Positions 16,489-29,847 are shown, counted from the first letter of the stretch. The stretch: 64,000 nt of DNA from CBDDEC01 sp965226785 (GCA_965226785.1 CBDDEC010000003.1:310001-374000), one strand, 5' to 3'. The notes: generated by a model not told the origin, from the sequence alone. A program made the numbers and translations.

Positions 16489-17259
16489 CTAGAACCCGCC
16501 GCCGCTAACGGTGATGCGCTGGTTCGTCACGTACGAGCCGTCGGGCCCGACGAGGAAGGCAACCGCCGAGGCGATCTCCTCCGGCCGGCAGACGTGGTCG
16601 AACGGCATGCGACCGTCGAGGTCGCGGATGTCCTCGACGCCTTGCGTGAACTCGACCAATGCGAAGCCCATGTCGGTGTCGACCAGGCCGGGCGCAACGA
16701 TGTTGACGTGGATGCCGTGGCGGCGCTCCTCCTGCGCCAGCGTGTGAGCCACCGCCTCCATCGCCGACTTCGCCGCCGAGTACGTCCCGCCGGTCGGGCC
16801 GAAGCCCTGCGCCGCCGTCGAGGAGATCATCACGACGTCACCGCGGTCGAGCTCGCGCATCTGCGGGACGAGCAACTGGCAGAGGTGCCACGGCCCGAAG
16901 GCGTGCGTCGACATCAGCCACTCGAAGTCCTCGGGCTTCGTGTCGGCGACCAGGGGCCGCCCGACCGCCGTGGCGCCGACGCCGGCGTTGTTGACAAGGA
17001 TGTCGACGTGGCCGAAGTCGGCGAGCACCTGCTCGGTCAACGCCTCGCACGCCTCGCGGCTGGAGATGTCCGCTGCGTAGGTCTCACAGCGGCGGCCCTC
17101 CGCGCGGACCAGCTCCGCCGCCTCGGCGGCCGCCTCGGCGTTCGAGGCGTAGTTGATAGCGACATCGGCGCCATCCTGCGCCAGCCGCACGCTGATCGCG
17201 CGGCCGATGCCCCGGCTGCCGCCGGTCACCAACGCTACCCGTCCGTCCAGTCCACCCAT
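16489..17259 (-). CDS. Short-chain dehydrogenase/reductase (FabG-like), copy 2
   Basis: A 256-residue SDR with VALVTGGSRGIGRAISVRLA, ILVNNAGVGATAVG, VVMISSTAAQGFG, and the YSAAKSAMEAVAHT Tyr/Lys motif. It ends VTNQRITVSGGGF. ATG 17259 is chosen over GTG 17271 because GTGGAG lies at a suitable distance. It shares long identical stretches with the downstream SDR, indicating a tandem duplication that has diverged. The substrate is unknown. Confidence 0.88.
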   Translation of the reverse strand: MGGLDGRVALVTGGSRGIGRAISVRLAQDGADVAINYASNAEAAAEAAELVRAEGRRCETYAADISSREACEALTEQVLADFGHVDILVNNAGVGATAVGRPLVADTKPEDFEWLMSTHAFGPWHLCQLLVPQMRELDRGDVVMISSTAAQGFGPTGGTYSAAKSAMEAVAHTLAQEERRHGIHVNIVAPGLVDTDMGFALVEFTQGVEDIRDLDGRMPFDHVCRPEEIASAVAFLVGPDGSYVTNQRITVSGGGF

Positions 17260-17397
17260 GGCGGTCTCCACTTCTCACGCAACGTGCGTTGTCTCGAACA
17301 CGGGCTTGAGGTCCATGGTCCGCCCCCGTCTTCGGGCGGCGCCATCCTACGCGCGCCCGCCGCGGCGGGTCGAACCGCGAACGTGGTGCGCGCCTCG

Positions 17398-17895
17398 CTA
17401 CGGCCCGAACGCCACCTCGACGGTCGTCTCGAAGGCGATGCTGCCGTCGCGAGGGCTCTCCGCCCAGACGTGGATCGACCCCGCGTCGAAGCGTGGCGCG
17501 TCCTCCGTCGGCATCGTGATCGCGAACTCCCCGGCGAAGAGCCCGATCTCGGGCTGCGCCACCGTCGTCGGCAACCGCGAGAGGATCGATCCGTCGCCGT
17601 CGAGGATATCCACGACCAGGCTCGCCTCGAACGCTCCCGCCGACCATCCACTGACCACGATCGCGCCCGCGAGGGACTCGCCCGGCAGCGGCATCTCGAC
17701 GCAAACGAACGGCTCTTCGACAACATCGCCGACCGACAGCCCGCCGAAGCCTCGCGCGTCGCAGTCGGAGACGGCGGGCGTCGGCGTCGCGGTCGGCGTC
17801 GGCGTGGCGGTCGGCGTCGCGTCGTCGTCACCGCTACCGCACGCGGCAAGCAGCGCTAGCGCGAGGATCATGAACGTGGCGGTGGCCGTTCGCAT
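17398..17895 (-). CDS. Gmad2-domain lipoprotein
   Basis: A 165-residue protein with the lipobox LLAAC at about residues 15-19, then a Thr-Pro repeat linker (residues 26-40) and a C-terminal immunoglobulin-like Gmad2 domain: SLAGAIVVSGWSAGAFEASLVVDILDGDG..., then GLFAGEFAITMP. Gmad2 domains occur in spore-germination and other cell-envelope proteins; here it is probably an exported cell-surface protein. AGGAG sits 7 bases upstream of ATG 17895. Confidence 0.78.
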   Translation of the reverse strand: MRTATATFMILALALLAACGSGDDDATPTATPTPTATPTPAVSDCDARGFGGLSVGDVVEEPFVCVEMPLPGESLAGAIVVSGWSAGAFEASLVVDILDGDGSILSRLPTTVAQPEIGLFAGEFAITMPTEDAPRFDAGSIHVWAESPRDGSIAFETTVEVAFGP

Positions 17896-17960
17896 GTCCG
17901 ACTCCTGGCGACGAACCTTCCCACCGGTACCATCGACAGTCGAGAGACCGGGGTGGACCG

Positions 17961-18462
17961 ATGACCGACGCCGAGGCGAGAGCGTCGTCGATCGAGGGGA
18001 TTGGCTTGTTCGCGCTGCGAGACTTCGTCGAGGGCGAGACGATCCTCGTGCGGAGCGAGCGTGAGGTGACCGACGCCAGGCCGCTCGGTCCCCGGTGAGG
18101 GCGACGAGCACTGCGACTACCTCGACGGGGGGCGCACGGTCTACCTCGGCGTGCCGGAGCGGCACCTCAACCACAATTGCGAGGCGAACGCGTACGTCCG
18201 CGAGCGCGCCGACAGACGGCACGAGATCGCGGCGCGGCGCGCGATCACGGCCGGCGAGGAGATCACGAACGACTACTCGATGAACTCGAGTGGCGAGGGG
18301 ACTTGGCCCTGTCGCTGCGGCGCCGCGAGCTGCCGGGGCGAGATCGACATCGACTTCTTCGCGCTGCCCGTCGACTTCCAGCGTGAGCAGCTGCCGCTGC
18401 TGATGGATTGGTTCAAACGAGAGCGCTCGGCCGAGATCGAGGCCGTTTCGAGGAGCTTATGA
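17961..18462 (+). pseudogene. SET-domain protein gene interrupted by a frameshift
   Basis: ATG 17961 opens a frame reading IEGIGLFALRDFVEGETIL, which is the SET-domain start, but it hits TGA at 18096-18098. The next frame continues with EGDEHCDYLDGGRTVYLG, RHLNHNCEANAYVR, AGEEITNDYS and a post-SET CRCGAASCRG motif. Together they make one SET methyltransferase-like protein of about 167 residues. The shift lies near the CCCC run at about 18090-18095. Either the gene is inactivated or there is a one-base sequencing/assembly error. Confidence 0.75.
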
Positions 18463-18525
18463 CCTCTGGATGGTGGATAAGTCATCGGGAGGGAAGTGCA
18501 AAAGTCCCTCGGAGCGAGCGGCTGC

Positions 18526-19083
18526 TTAGCGGACGTCGTCAACCACCGAGCGTAGTTGCGAGAGTAGTTGGCTTATGAATCGCCGCTGGCGAGTCCGAAC
18601 TTCGTCTGCCTGCGACGCCACATTCACCGCAGCGAGGTGGTCGCCCGACAGTGATGCCGCCCACCTTGCCCTCTGTGGAGCCGACCAATAGACCCGTACT
18701 ACCCGCATCTGTAAAAAGCGGGCGAGGTCGTCCCGCTCGATCTCTCCCTTCGCAACACCGAGAGCGATGTCGGTCAACTCACGGTCCGTCGCGAGCAGGG
18801 CAGCTCTGTTGATGACCAGGAAAGTCTCCATTGCGGCGGCGGCCAGTCGCTTATTGCCATCCGCGTAAGGATGGTTTCGGTTCAAGTGAAAGTGGAGGAC
18901 CGCTGCCTTCTCTTGAAGCGTGCGGTGATAATGCCACCTGGGCTGGCCCAGTGAAGACGATAGCAACGCCTCACCCTGATCGCCGCGCAACTGGAACGCG
19001 GACGTATCAGGGAAGAGTCTTCGGGTGAGAGCCTCTACGATGAGCCGGATGTCCGCCTCGTCAAGGTAGTGGAGCCGTGCCAA
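18526..19083 (-). CDS. Fic/Doc-family toxin (death-on-curing type)
   Basis: A 185-residue protein from TTG 19083 (the open frame extends to 19137, overlapping the upstream small gene). The Doc/Fic core motif is HPYADGNKR at residues 71-79, with YLDEADIRLIVEAL near the N-terminus as in Doc. Doc phosphorylates elongation factor Tu. The C-terminal 60 residues are a basic helical extension not typical of the roughly 125-residue Doc. The partner gene immediately upstream fits a toxin-antitoxin layout. Confidence 0.75.
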   Translation of the reverse strand: MARLHYLDEADIRLIVEALTRRLFPDTSAFQLRGDQGEALLSSSLGQPRWHYHRTLQEKAAVLHFHLNRNHPYADGNKRLAAAAMETFLVINRAALLATDRELTDIALGVAKGEIERDDLARFLQMRVVRVYWSAPQRARWAASLSGDHLAAVNVASQADEVRTRQRRFISQLLSQLRSVVDDVR

Positions 19084-19093
19084 CCACCTTAGC

Positions 19094-19234
19094 CTAGTGC
19101 TTTTCGAGTTCTCGCAATGCCTTCTCGCGACGGTCAACGACGTCCCGAGCGGCCTTCTCGACGCGAGCCTTCTGGGCTGGAGCCTTCCTGCCGCTTTTGC
19201 CCTTCGGAGCGACCTGAGGAGGTAGAGGGGCCAT
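19094..19234 (-). CDS. 46-residue basic protein, candidate antitoxin of the Doc-type gene
   Basis: ATG 19234 is preceded by AAGGA at a good distance. The product is 46 residues: a Lys/Arg/Pro-rich N-terminal half (PKGKSGRKAPAQKAR) and a C-terminal charged helix (DVVDRREKALRELEKH). It stops 10 bases before the toxin start on the same strand, the usual order antitoxin-toxin. It does not resemble Phd or another known antitoxin, so the role is inferred from position only. Confidence 0.5.
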   Translation of the reverse strand: MAPLPPQVAPKGKSGRKAPAQKARVEKAARDVVDRREKALRELEKH

Positions 19235-19280
19235 TACACAGTCCTTTTCCCTGCTGGCGCACAATACAGCATGTGCCGTT

Positions 19281-20600
19281 GTGCCTACCATCTGAGCCTA
19301 GAACCAGTATCGGCAAGCGCCAGTGAGGGAACCTACCTATTCCGTACATTGTTGGAACGGAGTTGGGTCGAGAAAGGTTACGCCACCTTCCGCGACACCT
19401 CGCGTACCCGCTCGACTTCGCCGCGCTCGGCCCTGACCGCCGCCGCCGCCTGCATCGTCACCAGCCCCATCAGAGCGTGCAGCCGGACCTTGCGGAGCCC
19501 TCGGCGACAGTGCGAGTCCAGTGCCCTGTGTTGCTTGAGCCTGGAGAACGCGCGCTCGACGGACTGGCGGGTGCCGTAGAGATTCGCCCAGTCCTTCGTC
19601 CGACGAGGGATCAGCGAGAAGCGCCGCAGATTCTCCTGCGGGTCGATCTCGACCTCGGTGTCGCAGTACAGGACGCCCTGCCTACCCTTGAGCTGGCAGC
19701 CGCCAGTCGGACATCGATAGCTGAGCTTGCCGTCCGTGTAACCGAGGAACGTCATGGGCTGACCACCGAGGCACAGGGGCGTGCCGTCCTCGTCTGCGAT
19801 GTCGTCAGTGTGGCCGCGGCGGAGCTTTCTGATCTTGATCACCGCCACAGCGTTCATCTCGTTGACCACGAACTCGTTCGTGTGCCCTGCGTCCGCCGTG
19901 ACGTAGGCGGGTCGGAGCCAGGGGTGTAAGCCGCGCGCCTTTTCTAGCACCGGGCGGAACTGCGTTACGTCGTGGTCGCTAGCCGTCGTGAAGGTCGCAG
20001 CGATCGGCAGCTCGTATCGCGCGTCCACAGCAAGGTGAAGCTTGTAGCCGAACCACCACTGCTTCTTCCCACCCTTCCCTTGCTTGCCTGTCCACGACGC
20101 CTCGGGGTCGGAGACGACGGGCTTGTCGGGGTTCGACCACGAGCTGACGGTCGAGGCGTCAACCGCGATGCCCTTCCCAAAGTCAGGCAGCAGATCGCGC
20201 AGCCGGTCGGTGAGTTTCGCCAGCGTCAGCTCAACGAGATCCGTATGGTGAGAGAGCCGGGAGACGAACCGATTGAACGTCCACCTCGACGGCAGCCCGT
20301 CGAAGCCGCAGACCTCGCGGAGCGCATCGTCGTCCTGCAACCGGCGCACCAGGGCGTTGGTGGTGGTCAGCCCGAGGATGTATGCCGCCACGTGAGCGCG
20401 CCAGAGCGCCCGGAGCGACCATCCCGGACGCCCGGTCCAGCGGTACGCGGCGAGGCGACCAAGCAGTCGCTCGTCGTCGATGACTTTGAAGATCTCGGAC
20501 AGCTCGTCCGACAATGGGGAGACCGCACGACGTTGCCGCGTCGCGTGTATACTGTTTGAAGCCGACACGGGAGATAACCCTCCGGTGGTTTGGTAGGCGC
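19281..20600 (-). mobile_element. Insertion sequence (transposase plus candidate 10-base terminal inverted repeats)
   Basis: A single DDE transposase gene fills most of this span. GTGCCTACCA at 19281-19290 and its near-complement TGGTAGGCGC at 20591-20600 form an inverted pair with 9 of 10 matches just outside the gene. The ends are not certain: no clear target-site duplication was found. The element lies between the Doc gene pair and a tRNA fragment. Confidence 0.5.
19378..20568 (-). CDS. DDE transposase (IS4/IS5/IS1182-like)
   Basis: A 396-residue transposase. The N-terminal DUF772-like region contains RPGWSLRALWRAHVAA and LREVCGFDGLPSRWTFNRF. The catalytic triad is visible as Asp138 (IAVDAST), Asp226 (VTADAGHTNEF) and Glu338 (RQSVERAFSRLK). 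A Cys-containing insert (YRCPTGGCQLKG) sits between the second Asp and the Glu. The gene appears intact. The GTG start is supported by GGAGGG 7 bases upstream. Confidence 0.9.
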   Translation of the reverse strand: MSASNSIHATRQRRAVSPLSDELSEIFKVIDDERLLGRLAAYRWTGRPGWSLRALWRAHVAAYILGLTTTNALVRRLQDDDALREVCGFDGLPSRWTFNRFVSRLSHHTDLVELTLAKLTDRLRDLLPDFGKGIAVDASTVSSWSNPDKPVVSDPEASWTGKQGKGGKKQWWFGYKLHLAVDARYELPIAATFTTASDHDVTQFRPVLEKARGLHPWLRPAYVTADAGHTNEFVVNEMNAVAVIKIRKLRRGHTDDIADEDGTPLCLGGQPMTFLGYTDGKLSYRCPTGGCQLKGRQGVLYCDTEVEIDPQENLRRFSLIPRRTKDWANLYGTRQSVERAFSRLKQHRALDSHCRRGLRKVRLHALMGLVTMQAAAAVRAERGEVERVREVSRKVA

Positions 20601-20639
20601 CGTCAGGAGTTGCCGCTCCGGGCGGTGCCGAACAAGGAA

Positions 20640-20667
20640 TGGTGGACTAGGGGGGAATCGAACCCCC
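20640..20667 (-). other. 3-prime tRNA fragment (T-arm, acceptor strand and CCA)
   Basis: Read on the minus strand this gives a 5-base GGGGG/CCCCC T-stem with loop TTCGATT, acceptor strand CTAGTCC, discriminator A and CCA. A possible 5-prime acceptor partner (GGGCTAG, one G-U pair) lies at about 20708-20714, but the D and anticodon arms do not fold between them. It looks like a tRNA remnant or an attachment site left by integration into a tRNA gene. Confidence 0.6.
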
Positions 20668-20726
20668 GCGGGTTACTTGAATAGGGTTCCCCGGGGCACC
20701 AGCCTCCTAGCCCGTCACTTCGACAG

Positions 20727-20772
20727 GGCCGAGCCGCAGTTCACGGACCACGTGGGCGGCTCGGCCTTTCTC
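20727..20772 (+). terminator. Intrinsic terminator (rightward)
   Basis: An 11-base-pair stem (GGCCGAGCCGC at 20727-20737 and GCGGCTCGGCC at 20756-20766) with an 18-base loop is followed by TTTCTC. It points rightward, although no rightward gene is recognised directly upstream. It may belong to a lost gene or shield the next region. Confidence 0.6.
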
Positions 20773-21251
20773 TATGCGTCGATGGCCATAGGCTCCCCCT
20801 CGTACATCGTGTCCCTGAACTCACCGGGGCCAACTCTGTCGAACCTGCTCGACTGGCGAAGAACTCCGTATGCGCTGCCGTAGGCGAGCTTTTGCTCTGC
20901 GTACCGGCCCGTGTCGAACAGGGCGTGGCTCAGGTCAGCAATACGGACGAGGCCGTTGTTCTCCGAGGCGATTGCAATAGCCCTCGCCGTCGGGCCTAGT
21001 ACCTCCTCGTAAGCCTCCTCGTCGTCGGCAGTCTCTTCCTCGCCCTCCTGTGAGCGCTGGTCCAGCTCCGCGATCAGGTCCGCCCCTCGCGGGTCCTGCC
21101 TGATCAGCGTATCCAGCGCCTGAAGGCGCTCGTGAAGAGCGCGCACCCGTAGCGTCAGCCGCCCGCGCTCATCCTGAACGCGGGAGAACTCGCGGCGCGC
21201 ACGGGACAGATCCGCCAGCAGGGTCTTAGTGAGGTCACCGTCTAACGTCAT
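20772..21251 (-). CDS. Coiled-coil protein with a C-terminal winged-helix-like domain
   Basis: A 159-residue protein. Residues 8-55 form a charged coiled coil (LADLSRARREFSRVQDERGR...LHERLQALDTLI), residues 72-84 are acidic, and the C-terminal part (GLVRIADLSHALFDTGRYAEQ... then YGVLRQSSRFDRVGPGEFR) resembles HARE-HTH/winged-helix domains that sense or bind modified DNA. ATG 21251 is chosen because it lies 7 bases after a good promoter -10, making the mRNA leaderless. The function is unknown. Its neighbours are a tRNA fragment and an IS. Confidence 0.62.
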   Translation of the reverse strand: MTLDGDLTKTLLADLSRARREFSRVQDERGRLTLRVRALHERLQALDTLIRQDPRGADLIAELDQRSQEGEEETADDEEAYEEVLGPTARAIAIASENNGLVRIADLSHALFDTGRYAEQKLAYGSAYGVLRQSSRFDRVGPGEFRDTMYEGEPMAIDA

Positions 21252-21258
21252 GCAGAAC

Positions 21259-21286
21259 ATGATAACAAGGTTGAGGTCTAGGTCAA
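21259..21286 (-). promoter_or_regulatory. Promoter of a leaderless gene (TTGACC-N16-TATCAT)
   Basis: On the minus strand TTGACC (21286-21281) and TATCAT (21264-21259) are separated by 16 bases, and the start codon of the coiled-coil gene begins 7 bases after the -10. This is the clearest leaderless promoter in the window because both hexamers are good. Confidence 0.65.
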
Positions 21287-21411
21287 CCCCCTCTAGGCAG
21301 GCATCCAGATCATGCTCAGGCGGGGTGGCGAGCCCGGCTTGCCAAAGGCCTCCCGTCATCGTCGAACCTCCTCGGAAAGGGAGTTATGCACTTCCCTCAT
21401 CGGAAAGTTCG

Positions 21412-21440
21412 TTGACAACCGGAATCTCGTTGCCTACGGT
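21412..21440 (+). promoter_or_regulatory. Upstream rpoB promoter P1 (TTGACA-N17-TACGGT)
   Basis: A perfect -35 TTGACA is followed after 17 bases by the weak -10 TACGGT, about 300 bases before rpoB. Confidence 0.45.
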
Positions 21441-21469
21441 TGTCTTTCTGCGCCCGATTCAGGTACAAT
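21440..21469 (+). promoter_or_regulatory. Upstream rpoB promoter P2 (TTGTCT-N18-TACAAT)
   Basis: A -35 TTGTCT and a strong -10 TACAAT, overlapping the end of P1. Predicted transcription start near 21476 gives a leader of about 260 bases before rpoB. Confidence 0.55.
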
Positions 21470-21516
21470 TCCACTTGCGTGGCGCGGTCGACAACCTAGG
21501 AACCTTTCTACACCCA

Positions 21517-21568
21517 CCCCGGCAGCAGTGACTTTGCCCGAAAGGCGAAGCCGTGTGGCTGCTCGGGG
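21517..21568 (+). promoter_or_regulatory. Structured element in the rpoB leader
   Basis: A nested hairpin: CCCCG (21517) with CGGGG (21564), AGCAG (21524) with CTGCT (21559), and an inner CTTTGCC / GGCGAAG hairpin closed by CGAAA. It lies inside the predicted 260-base rpoB leader and is not followed by a T-tract, so it is not a simple terminator. It may be an autoregulatory or processing site. The rest of the leader (21570-21730) shows no clear gene. Confidence 0.45.
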
Positions 21569-21737
21569 GCTTCTGCATGTCAGCTGCATGCATCGAAGCG
21601 GACGGGCTAGTAGCCAGGGTTCGTTCAATCACGACTGTTGCCGCATCGACCGTTGTTCGCCCGGGGTGTGAGCCCTTGGCGGCGTCGGATCGGCCGGGCC
21701 GCGCAGGATGTTAGCGAAAGATCTTGGGGAGGGTCTG

Positions 21738-24700
21738 TTGACCACTGACCGCCGCATCGTCCAGTCATATCGTCGCAATCCCAGGTTGAAGAAGCAGTTT
21801 GGTACTTCCAAGCATGTGATGGAGATGCCCAATCTCATCGACATGCCGAAGCGGTCGTACGAGCGCTTCCTGCGTGAGCACCTGCGGGACCTGTTCGACG
21901 AGATTTCGCCGATCGAGGACTTCACCGGGGGCCGCATGGAACTGCGGTTCACGGACTACCGCTTCGAGGAGCCGAAGTACAACGAGACCGAGTGCCGCGA
22001 CCGCGAGCGCACGTTCGCCGCGCCCCTGCGCGTCGGCGTCGAGCTGCTCGTGAAGGAGACCGGCGAGGTCAAGGAGCAAGAGCTGTTCATGGGCGACATG
22101 CCCATGATGACCGAGAACGGCACGTTCATCGTCAACGGCGCCGAGCGGGTCGTCGTTTCGCAGCTCGTGCGCTCGCCGGGCGCCTACTTCACCGCCACGA
22201 CCGACCCGGCGACCGGCCGCCGCCTGTGCCAGGCGAAACTGATCCCGAACCGCGGCGCCTGGCTCGAGTTCGAGACCAACGCGAAGGACCTCGTCTCGGT
22301 CAAGGTCGACCGCAAGCGCCGCATCCCCGTCACCGTTCTGCTGCGCGCCATCGACCTTGAGGAAGGCGTGCCGAACGAGGAGCTGGGCTCCGACGAGCGC
22401 GTGCGCGCGATGCTCGCCGACATCGACACTGACGACGACCACAGCTACCTCGAGGCGACGCTGGCGAAGGACCCGACGGAGAACCAGACGGAGGCGCTCG
22501 AGGAGTTCTACCGTCGACTGCGCCCCGGCGACCCCCCGACTGAGGAGAACGCCCGAGCGCTGCTCGAGACGCTGTTCTTCACCGAGCGGCGCTACGACCT
22601 GGGCCGGGTCGGGCGCTACAAGCTGAACAAGCGCCTGGCGCTGGTGGACGCTCCGGAGGAGCAGACCCTGCGTCGCGCCGACCTGCTCGCGATCGTGCGC
22701 CGCATCTGGGACATCAACCACGGCCGCGGCACGCCTGACGACATCGACCACCTCGGCAACCGCCGCGTGCGTTCCGTCGGCGAGCTGATGCAGAACCAGT
22801 TCCGGATCGGCCTGCTGCGCATGGAGCGCGTGGTGCGCGAGCGCATGACGATCACCGACCCGGACGAGGCGACACCCTCGGCGTTGGTCAACATCCGGCC
22901 CGTCGTGGCGTCTATGAAAGAGTTCTTCGGCGGGTCACAGCTGTCCCAGTTCATGGACCAGGTGAACCCGCTGTCGGAGATCACGCACAAGCGGAAGCTC
23001 AGCGCCCTTGGTCCCGGTGGTCTCTCGCGAGACCGCGCGGGGTTCGACGTGCGCGACGTGCACCACAGCCACTACGGGCGCATCTGTCCGATCGAGACCC
23101 CGGAGGGTCCAAACATCGGCCTGATCGGCGCGCTGGCGACGTACGGGGTCGTCAACGACTTCGGCTTCATCGAGACGCCGTACCGCCCGATCACACACGA
23201 GATCCCGAAGCGCAACAACCGGCAGCTCGTGAACCGAATCATTCGCGAGGAGGTCAAGAGCCCGACCGGCAAGATCCTCGGTCGCGTGGGCGACATGATT
23301 GACGAGGACCAGGCGCGCACTCTGGCCGACGCCAAGGAAGATGACATCCCGGTCCTCCCCCACGCGAGCGACGAGGTCGTGTACCTCGACGCGCACGAGG
23401 AGGAGAACTTCCGGATCGCCCAGGCGAACACGGAGATCGACGATCACTTCAACATCCTCGACGAGCGGGTCGAGGTGCGATACGGCGACCGCCACGTGCG
23501 TGTCAACACGACCGAGATCGACTACATCGACGTCTCCCCGCGACAGATCGTCTCGGTGGCGGCAGCGATGATCCCGTTCCTCGAGCATGACGACGCGAAC
23601 CGGGCGCTCATGGGCGCGAACATGCAGAAGCAGGCCGTGCCGCTGGTGCGCCCGGAGGCGCCGCTGGTCGGCACCGGGATCGAAATGCAGGCCGCAGCCG
23701 ACTCCGGTCAGGTGACCGCCGCGGAAGAGGACGGCGAGGTCACCTCCGTCAACGCGGAGTTCCTGACCGTGCGCTACCAGTCCGGCCGCACGGAGCGGTA
23801 TCCGCTGCTGCGGTTCGTCCGTTCCAACCAGGGCACCTGCATCAACCAGCGCGCGATCGTGAGCACAGGCGACCGCTTCAAGGCGGACGACCCGCTGGTC
23901 GATTCCTCGAGCACGCAGGACGGCGAGCTGGCGTTGGGCCAGTCCGTCCTGGTCTCGTTCATGTCCTGGGAGGGCCTGAACTTCGAGGACGCCATCGTGC
24001 TGTCCGAGTCGGTCGTGCGTGACGACAAGTTCACCTCGATCCACATCGAGAAGTACGAGGTCGAAGCGCGCGACACGAAGCTGGGCCCGGAGGAGATCAC
24101 GCGCGACATTCCCAACGTCGGCGAGGAAGCCCTGCGCGACCTCGACGAGGAGGGGATCATCCGTATCGGCGCGGAGGTCCGGGATGGCGACATCCTGGCC
24201 GGCAAGATCACGCCGAAGGGCGAGACCGAGCTGACACCGGAGGAGAAGCTGCTGCGCGCGATCTTCGGTGAGAAGGCGCGCGAGGTGAAGGACACGAGCC
24301 TGCGCGTGCCGCACGGTGAGCGCGGCAAGGTGATCGATGTCAAGGTGTTCCGTCGTGAGAACGACGACGAGCTCCCGGCCGACGTGAACATGATGGTTCG
24401 CGTCTCGATCGCGCAGAAGCGCAAGATCACTGAAGGCGACAAGATGGCCGGCCGCCACGGCAACAAGGGCGTGGTCTCCCGCATCATGCCGTCCGAGGAC
24501 ATGCCCTACCTGGCTGACGGTCGCGCGGTGGAGATCATCCTCAACCCGATCGGTGTGCCGTCCCGTATGAACGTCGGTCAGGTGTTGGAAACGCACCTCG
24601 GCTGGGCCGCCTCGACGCTCGGGTGGCGTGCCGTGACGCCGGTCTTCGACGGCGCCAGCGACGACGACATCGAGGACGCGCTCGGCCGCGCCTGGATCGC

Positions 24701-25482
24701 GATCCAGGCGGGCGCCGTAGAGACCGAGAAGGCACTGACGGCCAGCAACGAGGACGTCGGCACGCGCGTTGATGTCGAGGCCATGGAGTCGTACCTGACT
24801 GAAGCCGGGTTCGAGCCGGACGAGGTACTGAGCCTCGGCGCCGCGGGGACCGCACGGCGGGCCGCACTGGTGCTCTGGATGGAGGGCCTCGGCGAACGCA
24901 ACGTGCGCCGGCTGAAGGACGAGAACTTTGAGGAGCGCGTCCGCGAGGTCGCGGCCCGCACGAACACGGCGCCCCCGATCTGGGGCAAGCAGACGATCTA
25001 TGACGGTCGTACGGGCGAGCCCTTCGACCAGCCCGTGACCGTCGGCTACATCTACATGCTGAAGCTGATCCACCTCGTGGACGACAAGATCCACGCCCGG
25101 TCGACCGGCCCGTACTCGCTAATCACGCAGCAGCCGCTGGGTGGCAAGGCGCAGTTTGGTGGCCAGCGCTTCGGCGAGATGGAGGTGTGGGCTCTGGAGG
25201 CATACGGCGCCGCCCACATCCTGCAGGAGATGCTGACGGTGAAGTCCGACGATGTCGTCGGGCGCGTCAAGACGTACGAAGCCATCGTCAAGGGCGAGAA
25301 CACGATGGAACCCGGCGTGCCGGAGTCCTTCAAGGTCCTCGTCAAGGAACTCCAGGCGCTCGGACTGAGCGTGGAAATCTTGAACGACGCGGAGGAAGAG
25401 GTCGAGTTCGGCGACGAGTACGCCGAGCAGGTGATTCCGCGGCTTGGTATCAATCTCTCCGGTCGTGAGCAGGAGGACGCAC

Positions 25483-25490
<8 letters not shown>
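21738..25490 (+). CDS. rpoB: RNA polymerase beta subunit
   Basis: About 1250 residues. Beta forms the catalytic core of RNA polymerase with beta-prime. Visible are KHVMEMPNLIDMPKRSYERFL at the N-terminus, the rifampicin region (FFGGSQLSQFMDQVNPLSEI, then HKRKLSALGPGGLSRDRAG), RICPIETPEGPNIGLIGAL, GDKMAGRHGNKGVVSRI, and the C-terminal GGKAQFGGQRFGEMEVWALEAYGA. TTG 21738 is favoured because GGGGAGGG lies 4 bases upstream; ATG 21708, in frame, is the alternative. The gene overlaps rpoC by 8 bases. Unlike in many bacteria, it does not follow rplL. Confidence 0.97.

Positions 25491-29847
<4,357 letters not shown>

Noticed and set aside
17277..17289. ACGCA-N3-TGCGT as a TetR-type operator upstream of the SDR gene
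   Set aside because: Only five pairs and no regulator gene nearby; the match is too weak.
20640..20760. A tmRNA or complete tRNA gene
   Set aside because: The T-arm and acceptor are good, but no anticodon arm folds in the tRNA interpretation and no tag frame was found for tmRNA.
20590..20883. 97-residue plus-strand frame beginning in the tRNA fragment region
   Set aside because: The segment GGNRTPAG arises from antisense tRNA sequence and is a known source of false genes.
22935..25094. 719-residue minus-strand open frame over rpoB
   Set aside because: It lies wholly antisense to rpoB, which is conserved throughout, and it has no recognisable domain.
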